Shown here: positions 8,755-13,217 of the stretch, in pieces
Position numbering within the stretch: position 1 is the stretch's first letter
Layout: every line of letters starts with the position of its first letter
Assembly (NCBI GenBank): GCA_023380915.1
Contig: JAMCSM010000154.1
Span: 1 to 13,217, forward strand
Direction of reading: 5' to 3'
Length of the DNA stretch: 13,217 nucleotides
From: Actinomycetota bacterium
Lineage (GTDB): Bacteria > Actinomycetota > Humimicrobiia > Humimicrobiales > Humimicrobiaceae
Translations under genes and position numbers: made by a program
The notes under the pieces: generated by a model
Told to the model about the DNA's origin: nothing
Databases searched by the model: none
Seen by the model: only the letters and a program-made list of their open reading frames with translations

Positions 8755-9087
8755 ATGAGAAAACCTTCAATGACAAGATCTGAAAAAGATCTGATATCCA
8801 AGCTCTCAGCAATGATAAATTACTCAGAATATATACATGCAAATCTTGTAGTAATGGAAAGGGTTTGCGGAAATAAAAACTGCAGGTGTATAAAAGAAGG
8901 TAAAAAACACAAATCATTATACCTTGTTACCATGAAAAAAGATGGGGCTAGAAAGATGATATTTATTCCAAAAAAACTTGAAGAGAAAACCAGGGCATAT
9001 GTTTTAAGATACTTCAAGATAAAAGAGGCAATTGAGAAAATATCAGATATTAATCTTGAAAGGCTTTTAGATAAAGGCAATGTTTAG
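8755..9087 (+). CDS. DUF6788-like IS-associated protein
   Basis: 110 residues from ATG 8755; an in-frame ATG at 8713 exists but lies inside the predicted promoter and would add an unlike N-terminus. The conserved core is a Cys cluster CX4CXC (Cys38, Cys43, Cys45) in RVCGNKNCRC. A basic stretch with HKSLYL follows, then a helical C-terminus ending in repeated charged residues. This layout is that of the small DUF6788 family, often found next to transposase genes; its molecular function is unknown to me. The cysteines suggest metal binding. Its stop codon overlaps the ATG of a following ORF (ATGTTTAG), implying translational coupling with a partner that is now truncated. Confidence 0.7.
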   Translation: MRKPSMTRSEKDLISKLSAMINYSEYIHANLVVMERVCGNKNCRCIKEGKKHKSLYLVTMKKDGARKMIFIPKKLEEKTRAYVLRYFKIKEAIEKISDINLERLLDKGNV

Positions 9088-9804
9088 AAGGATAATAAAA
9101 TATTCAGGTAAACATTTTGGCCTTTTTAAAAAATTATCTTCAACTTTCTTAATTTTACCTGCTAGAGTTAATATGTTTTCTTTAGCTATTTCCCTGGGGA
9201 GAAAATAATTTCTAAGCATGTACTCTGAAGTTACTCCTAATATATCACAGAAAAAACCTTCATATTCAGGGAAATATTCATCCAGAAGTATTTTTAGTGC
9301 TGTCTTTTGTCTTACCAGAGATTTCTTGACCTTTAGTCTGAGTCTGTACATTCTTCTAATCTCAGCATAGATACCACTTGATATGTTAGGATCAAAAAAG
9401 TCGCCATCCCTTACAAGCTTTGCAATTAGGATAGGATCTTTTCTATCATTTTTTGTCTGGCAGTTATCATCAATTTCTTTTGTCTTTTTTATATGATATG
9501 GATTTACTAGAGCCAGCTTATACTCTCTGGCAGACAGGTAGTGAGCAGCTGCTTTCCAGTAATGACCTGAAGGCTCAAGACCTATCACAGCTTTGGCCAG
9601 GTTGTTTTGTTTTTTTGCTTTTTCAATTTCAGAAACTATCTTTTCCATACCATCCCTGTTGTTTGGAAAACTGAATACTTTTCCCAGTTCATATCCTCTT
9701 AAGTTAATAAACCTTGCATAATGTTTTCTCTTTCCAATATCAATTCCTACTATCAGAGTATCTTTATCAATTAAATCCAGTTTGGCTTTCTTCTTTGCCT
9801 TCAT
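9067..9804 (-). CDS. IS110-family transposase, C-terminally truncated
   Basis: N-terminal RuvC-like DEDD domain of an IS110-family DNA recombinase. Numbered from ATG 9804, Asp22 (IVGIDIGK), Glu77 (GLEPSGHYW), Asp120 and Asp123 (KNDRKDP) supply the acidic tetrad, with the conserved ALVNPYHIKKTKEIDDN between them. Full-length members are about 400 residues. This frame has 245, and its last 20 or so look unrelated to the family, so the C-terminal catalytic-serine domain (Transposase_20) is missing and the protein should be inactive. ATG 9804 is preferred over ATG 9816 because GGGAG (9814-9810) lies five bases before it. The gene sits 66 bases after the activase stop on the same strand. The stop region overlaps the convergent DUF6788 gene. 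Confidence 0.88.
   Translation of the reverse strand: MKAKKKAKLDLIDKDTLIVGIDIGKRKHYARFINLRGYELGKVFSFPNNRDGMEKIVSEIEKAKKQNNLAKAVIGLEPSGHYWKAAAHYLSAREYKLALVNPYHIKKTKEIDDNCQTKNDRKDPILIAKLVRDGDFFDPNISSGIYAEIRRMYRLRLKVKKSLVRQKTALKILLDEYFPEYEGFFCDILGVTSEYMLRNYFLPREIAKENILTLAGKIKKVEDNFLKRPKCLPEYFIILLNIAFI
9080..9208 (+). pseudogene. Truncated ORF translationally coupled to the DUF6788 gene
   Basis: The ATG at 9080 overlaps the DUF6788 stop. Its first 20 or so codons (MFRRIIKYSGKHFGLFKKL) read like a natural protein start. The remaining codons run antisense through the IS110 fragment to TAA 9206-9208 and look like shadow sequence. I interpret it as the beginning of the transposase that accompanied the DUF6788 gene, cut near 9125-9140. 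The family cannot be named from so little. Confidence 0.35.
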
Positions 9805-9807
9805 ATC

Positions 9808-9841
9808 TTCTCCCATCTAATTAATTTTAATATTGGGAGAA
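9808..9841 (-). promoter_or_regulatory. Hairpin sequestering the IS110 ribosome-binding site
   Basis: On the minus strand TTCTCCCA (9841-9834) is the exact complement of TGGGAGAA (9815-9808) with an 18-base loop. The 3' arm contains the Shine-Dalgarno GGGAG of the transposase. mRNA reading in from the upstream activase operon would fold it shut, a known protective arrangement in insertion sequences. The pairing is seen; the function is inferred. Confidence 0.55.
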
Positions 9842-9870
9842 ATTTATCAATTAAGCTTAAAGCTATCAAT

Positions 9871-10791
9871 TTATTTCTCTATTACGGTATTCTTATATTT
9901 TATGCCCTTTTTATCAAAAGGCTCTAAAAGCTCTTTTAATTTTTCTTTTGGGATAATCTTTAAATCTATTGCTTTATAAGTTTTTTGAAGACTACTGTAT
10001 TTACCTGATCCCAGCTGATGAAATGGCAGTATCTCTATAAATTCTATGCCTTTTAAATCCGAAACAAAGTCAGCAACTTTTTGGATATCTTCAACTGTAT
10101 CATTAAAAGTTGGTATTAAGGGTATTCTCAAATGGATTCTTGCTTTACTTTTTAACAGCATTCTTAAGTTGTCTAAAATAATTTTATTGCTGACACCTGT
10201 TGCATTTTTATGTTTGCTATCGTCTAGTATTTTAATATCATAAAGAAATAAATTAACATACGGCATGATCTCTTTTAGCTTACGTTCTTCAACAAATCCG
10301 GAGGTGTCAACAGCGGTATGAATATTTTTTTTAACACATTGCATTAAACAATTTTTTAAAAATTCTGCCTGCAGGAAAGGCTCACCTCCGGAAAAAGTCA
10401 CACCGCCACCGGACCTTTTGTAGAAAGGGATATCCTGTTCGACTACGTTTAATACTTCTCTAACCTCAATTTCCCTTCCAATTAATTCAGTAGCATAGTT
10501 GGGACAAACTTTTACACATCTAAAACACCTGGTACATTTCTCTTTATTAATTAATATTTTCCCCTTCGAAAGGAAACGGGCATTATTTGGACAATTTTCA
10601 ATACACAAACCACACCTTTGGCATTTAAAATCCAGTATCTGAATCTCTGGTTCAATACTTACCCCTTCAGGATTATGGCACCAAAAACATCTAAGGGGGC
10701 AGCCTTTTAAAAATATTGTTGTCCTGATTCCGGGACCATCATAAATAGAATATCTTTGAATATTAAATATTCTTCCAGTTTTATTTGACAC
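9871..10791 (-). CDS. Glycyl radical enzyme activating protein (radical SAM activase with two ferredoxin clusters)
   Basis: 306 residues. The radical-SAM cluster motif CX3CX2C is at Cys31, Cys35 and Cys38 (KGCPLRCFWCHNPEG), preceded by YDGPGIRTTIFLKG typical of activases. A ferredoxin-like insert carries two further 4Fe-4S motifs, Cys57/60/63/67 and Cys86/89/92/96. The SAM-contacting SGGEP follows at about 134-138. The insert is shared by activases of diol-, choline-, hydroxyphenylacetate- and benzylsuccinate-type enzymes, not by the short activase of classical pyruvate formate-lyase. It would reduce S-adenosylmethionine to a 5'-deoxyadenosyl radical and abstract hydrogen from the partner glycine. 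Start is GTG 10791, six bases after the stop of the partner gene, so the two are an operon with coupled translation. Confidence 0.96.
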   Translation of the reverse strand: MSNKTGRIFNIQRYSIYDGPGIRTTIFLKGCPLRCFWCHNPEGVSIEPEIQILDFKCQRCGLCIENCPNNARFLSKGKILINKEKCTRCFRCVKVCPNYATELIGREIEVREVLNVVEQDIPFYKRSGGGVTFSGGEPFLQAEFLKNCLMQCVKKNIHTAVDTSGFVEERKLKEIMPYVNLFLYDIKILDDSKHKNATGVSNKIILDNLRMLLKSKARIHLRIPLIPTFNDTVEDIQKVADFVSDLKGIEFIEILPFHQLGSGKYSSLQKTYKAIDLKIIPKEKLKELLEPFDKKGIKYKNTVIEK

Positions 10792-10797
10792 TTTCTC

Positions 10798-12996
10798 TTA
10801 CTCGCTTTCCATTATTCTGTTTACGACCAACTGTCTCCACTCTTTGGATAAACTGGCAAAATATGCACTAAACCCTGTAACCCTGACTATTAAATCCGGA
10901 TATTTGAGCGGATTTACGTTTGCATCAAGGATCTTCTTTTTATCTAAAATATTTACATTAAGTAAAGTCCCGCCTAAATCATAATATCCTTTAATAAAAG
11001 CGATAAAACTGTTTATTGCTTTGTCGCCCCGCCCAAGTAGCGGATCAACATCCAACTGAAGCGGTACCGTATTACCATAGCCTGTTTGAACTGAAGCTAC
11101 AGCAATAGCCAGTGCTGTAATAGATTCAGAACCATTAATACCCGGATCAGGATTAGCACCATGTGATATGGGATCACCGGAAAACCTGCCATTTGGAGTT
11201 GCAGCAGTAGTTAGCCCAAAAGAAGTAGTATTAGCCCATGAAAAAATTCCAGGTATCATATTAAATCCATTTGGTGTAGGTTTTTCTTTCACCAGCTTTG
11301 TAAAAGATTTCGAAATATTTATTGCAAATTCATCAGCCCTGGTTTGGCCCTTACCATAATGGGGGATATTTTTTAACAATAACCTTATGTGCTCTGCATC
11401 TTTAAAATTATTATCAAGGCAACCATACAACTCTTCCCAGGTTATGCATTTTTCTTTTTCAATCCTTTGCTCCAGTGCTGCAAAAGAGTCAGCTACTGTA
11501 GCCAGTCCTGCTCCATCTACACACATATTATAAAATTGCACCCCACCATGAGTTGCGTCCAAACCTTTTTCTATTGTCCCATGGCAGAGCAAATCTAATA
11601 CCAGTTCAGGAAATACTTCATGCATATGCTCAAGATGAAAATCTATTCCTTTTGCAATAGTGCTTATAGCTTTTTCTAAATGTTTTATAAATAAATTCCA
11701 TAGTTTTTTTGTACTTGGTAATTCTTTTTGGTCATTTGCCATTTCTTTTAGGGCAAAATTAAAAATTGATGCAAAATTTACCTTAACCACGTCATTCATC
11801 GTATATTCTCTTCCAGGAATAGAACACCAATGACACCCATTTTTTTCTCTCTGTCTGGCAAGTTCAATAGAGTAACCATTTTTCATAAAACCTTTATTAA
11901 TATTTTCATCACTAATGAAATTAGGACTTCCAGCCCCGTCTTCAAATAATATTTCAACAGCTCTTTTTAAAAGTTTTGGGTTTTGTTTCTCATGAACTCT
12001 TACATAAATACTTGTCGGAATTTTAAGTAAGTGTGCAGCTTCCAGTAAAAGAAAAGATATTGAATTTGTAACATCGCTGCCATAAATATCGGTGCCGCCT
12101 ATCTGGTAGTATTCATTATCTTTTACCAATAAGCATGCTAGATGATAAAGGGCTTCATCATCAGAAAGAATACCTTTAGCTTTATCTATATCATAGTAAG
12201 GCTTTAAAAAAACATCTATAGCACCAACTGCTGCAGCTCCATTATACATAAGAGCTGTCATTATGAACCAGGCAAGCCACTGAACAGCTTCATGGAAAGT
12301 TTCAGGTGGTTCATTGATTAATTTTCTATTAATTCGTGCTATTTCAATTAAATTTTCCTTTAAATCTTGTTTCTCTTCTTTGGCAGCAAGTTTCTCAGCC
12401 TCAATTGCATGGCGTTCAATCCAATTTTGTATACCGATTACAACATTTTCCAGGGAATTATAAAAATCAATATTTCCGGATGAATTTTTTTCTCTATAGT
12501 GCCTTATTTTATCTAAAATACCTCTCCAGCCTAATTCAAATCCTATATTAATATCCTGACTAAAATGATGCGGTGCACCAATTCCATCTATTATTCCGTA
12601 ATTTTTTTGGTCTTGGTGCAGGTTTTCATAACTAAAGTCAGGATTCCAAACACCTCTATCTTTAAATGGATTGCTCATTTCCCAAAAAACAAACATATAT
12701 CCGCCGGCAAGTGAACTATTTTTATCAATATATACCGGATGGTTTTCAAGTAATCTTCTAAAATTTAGGCCACATGCTTTTGGACCAAGAACTCCCCCGC
12801 TGGGATGGTTGGGTATTAACTTAAAATTAAAATCCAGGGGCGGTGGTATCATTCCCTTATCATCTGTATCCATTGCCTCCATTTTTCCTGATGTTAAGCT
12901 TTTAGTTTTTAAACGATCCCATTTTATTCTAGTATGCTCTGTCTTTTTCTTGACAAGGTTTTTTATACGTTCTTTATAAAGAATATTTTCATACAT
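10798..12996 (-). CDS. Glycyl radical enzyme of the pyruvate-formate-lyase superfamily, substrate unknown
   Basis: 732 residues from ATG 12996. An in-frame TTG at 13011 overlaps the Shine-Dalgarno and is rejected. The C-terminal radical loop is intact: RVTGFSAYFASL with Gly708. The thiyl-radical cysteine is Cys388 in NGCHWCSIPGREYT, with a second Cys391. TFHEAVQWLAWF (about 233-244) and GIGAPHHFSQD (about 138-148) are superfamily blocks. Enzymes with Gly-Cys-Val-Glu use that Glu as a base, but here the position is Trp390. Pyruvate formate-lyase has adjacent cysteines, also absent. It therefore belongs to a divergent clade, often labelled 'pyruvate formate lyase family protein', whose reaction I cannot assign. 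It is the first gene of an operon with its activase, works in the anaerobic cytoplasm, and would be cleaved at Gly708 by oxygen. No microcompartment genes are visible. Confidence 0.94.
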   Translation of the reverse strand: MYENILYKERIKNLVKKKTEHTRIKWDRLKTKSLTSGKMEAMDTDDKGMIPPPLDFNFKLIPNHPSGGVLGPKACGLNFRRLLENHPVYIDKNSSLAGGYMFVFWEMSNPFKDRGVWNPDFSYENLHQDQKNYGIIDGIGAPHHFSQDINIGFELGWRGILDKIRHYREKNSSGNIDFYNSLENVVIGIQNWIERHAIEAEKLAAKEEKQDLKENLIEIARINRKLINEPPETFHEAVQWLAWFIMTALMYNGAAAVGAIDVFLKPYYDIDKAKGILSDDEALYHLACLLVKDNEYYQIGGTDIYGSDVTNSISFLLLEAAHLLKIPTSIYVRVHEKQNPKLLKRAVEILFEDGAGSPNFISDENINKGFMKNGYSIELARQREKNGCHWCSIPGREYTMNDVVKVNFASIFNFALKEMANDQKELPSTKKLWNLFIKHLEKAISTIAKGIDFHLEHMHEVFPELVLDLLCHGTIEKGLDATHGGVQFYNMCVDGAGLATVADSFAALEQRIEKEKCITWEELYGCLDNNFKDAEHIRLLLKNIPHYGKGQTRADEFAINISKSFTKLVKEKPTPNGFNMIPGIFSWANTTSFGLTTAATPNGRFSGDPISHGANPDPGINGSESITALAIAVASVQTGYGNTVPLQLDVDPLLGRGDKAINSFIAFIKGYYDLGGTLLNVNILDKKKILDANVNPLKYPDLIVRVTGFSAYFASLSKEWRQLVVNRIMESE

Positions 12997-13005
12997 TTTT
13001 ATTTT

Positions 13006-13009
13006 CTCC
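13006..13009 (-). promoter_or_regulatory. Ribosome-binding site fixing the glycyl radical enzyme start
   Basis: GGAG on the minus strand, nine bases before ATG 12996. It overlaps the in-frame TTG (13011-13009), which is therefore not the start codon. Confidence 0.7.
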
Positions 13010-13105
13010 AATAATATTTTAATTTTTATAACTCTAATATCCTTTTTACTTCCAAAACCCTGCTTCTGGGGCTGGTTAAACTCTTCCTGAAGACTATCAT
13101 AAAGT

Positions 13106-13180
13106 TCATTGTGGACTTATATCGACTTCTCTAATATCAAACTTGCCGGGTTCAATAAGAAATGCTCTTTTGGTTTTCAT
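13106..13180 (-). pseudogene. N-terminal remnant of a zinc-dependent (MDR) alcohol dehydrogenase
   Basis: ATG 13180 opens 24 codons, beginning MKTKRAFLIEPGKFDIREVD, and ends at TGA 13108-13106. This matches the first beta-strands of medium-chain zinc alcohol/sorbitol dehydrogenases (K-A-LxEPGKxxIREVxxP). The PGPGEVLVKV and GICGSD segments that should follow are absent in all three minus frames before the glycyl radical enzyme. It is therefore a deletion remnant; a leader peptide is less likely. It lies on the same strand, about 100 bp upstream of that enzyme. Confidence 0.5.
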
Positions 13181-13217
13181 ATTTCAGTCTTCTTTCTTTC
13201 TAAATAACATCATTTCT

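Larger units (their letters stand above)
8688..9841. mobile_element. Juxtaposed remnants of two insertion sequences
   Basis: The plus-strand part (from about 8688 to about 9140) carries a DUF6788-type accessory gene and the first codons of a partner ORF. The minus-strand part (about 9100 to 9841) carries an IS110-family transposase lacking its C-terminal domain. The two meet tail to tail with overlapping frames, as expected when one element has been deleted into or inserted by the other. Exact ends are not visible. Confidence 0.7.

Noticed and set aside
9817..9870. Possible IS110 bridge RNA upstream of the transposase
   Set aside because: Only 54 bases separate the transposase from the activase stop, too few for the structured RNA of known IS110 elements. 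Any downstream RNA would have been lost with the truncation.
12997..13011. TTG start for the glycyl radical enzyme
   Set aside because: The TTG overlaps the GGAG ribosome-binding site, which is ideally spaced for ATG 12996.
13006..13105. Minus-strand frame continuous with the glycyl radical enzyme for about 30 codons upstream
   Set aside because: It contains no ATG or GTG start, and the superfamily N-terminus is already complete from 12996; it is treated as spacer.

Overview
The window comes from a visibly AT-rich, strictly anaerobic bacterium. An oxygen-sensitive glycyl radical enzyme with its radical-SAM activase points to anaerobiosis. The rest fits a low-GC Clostridia-, Halanaerobiales- or Atribacterota-like lineage: NAD(P)-glutamate dehydrogenase, a DegV protein, a DUF1846 protein and a 7TM/PAS/GGDEF sensor. 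Sequence inspection alone does not place the lineage further. Most genes are on the minus strand, mostly as single-gene units with AT-rich spacers. No rRNA, tRNA or CRISPR array was recognised.

Layout: 1-1568 (minus) is the N-terminal part of a membrane-bound 7TM-PAS-PAS-GGDEF sensor that runs off the left edge. 1569-2036 is non-coding and holds a 12-bp inverted repeat resembling a small mobile remnant. 2037-2384 (plus) encodes what looks like one isolated lobe of a LacI/PurR-type ligand-binding domain. 2386-3720 (minus) is gdhA, with a structured leader of about 290 bp. 4015-5541 (minus) is a DUF1846/UPF0371 protein. 5775-6176 (plus) is a small lipoprotein. 6261-7118 (minus) is an aldo/keto reductase and 7259-8125 (minus) a DegV protein. 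8187-8352 (minus) appears to be a frameshifted two-TM mini-protein not visible as a single ORF.

8688-9841 is a scrap-yard of two insertion sequences. On the plus strand there is a DUF6788-type accessory gene whose stop overlaps the start of a truncated partner ORF. On the minus strand there is an IS110-family transposase lacking its C-terminal half, with its ribosome-binding site inside a hairpin.

9871-12996 (minus) is a two-gene operon for a pyruvate-formate-lyase-like glycyl radical enzyme and its activase, separated by 6 bp. The activase would install a radical on Gly708 of the enzyme, which then passes it to Cys388. The active-site segment reads Gly-Cys-His-Trp-Cys. It is neither the Gly-Cys-Val-Glu of diol/choline/hydroxyphenylacetate-type enzymes nor the Cys-Cys pair of true pyruvate formate-lyase, so the substrate is unknown. 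This operon is the most interesting part of the window. It lies between the IS debris and a 24-codon remnant of a zinc alcohol dehydrogenase, which suggests acquisition or rearrangement.
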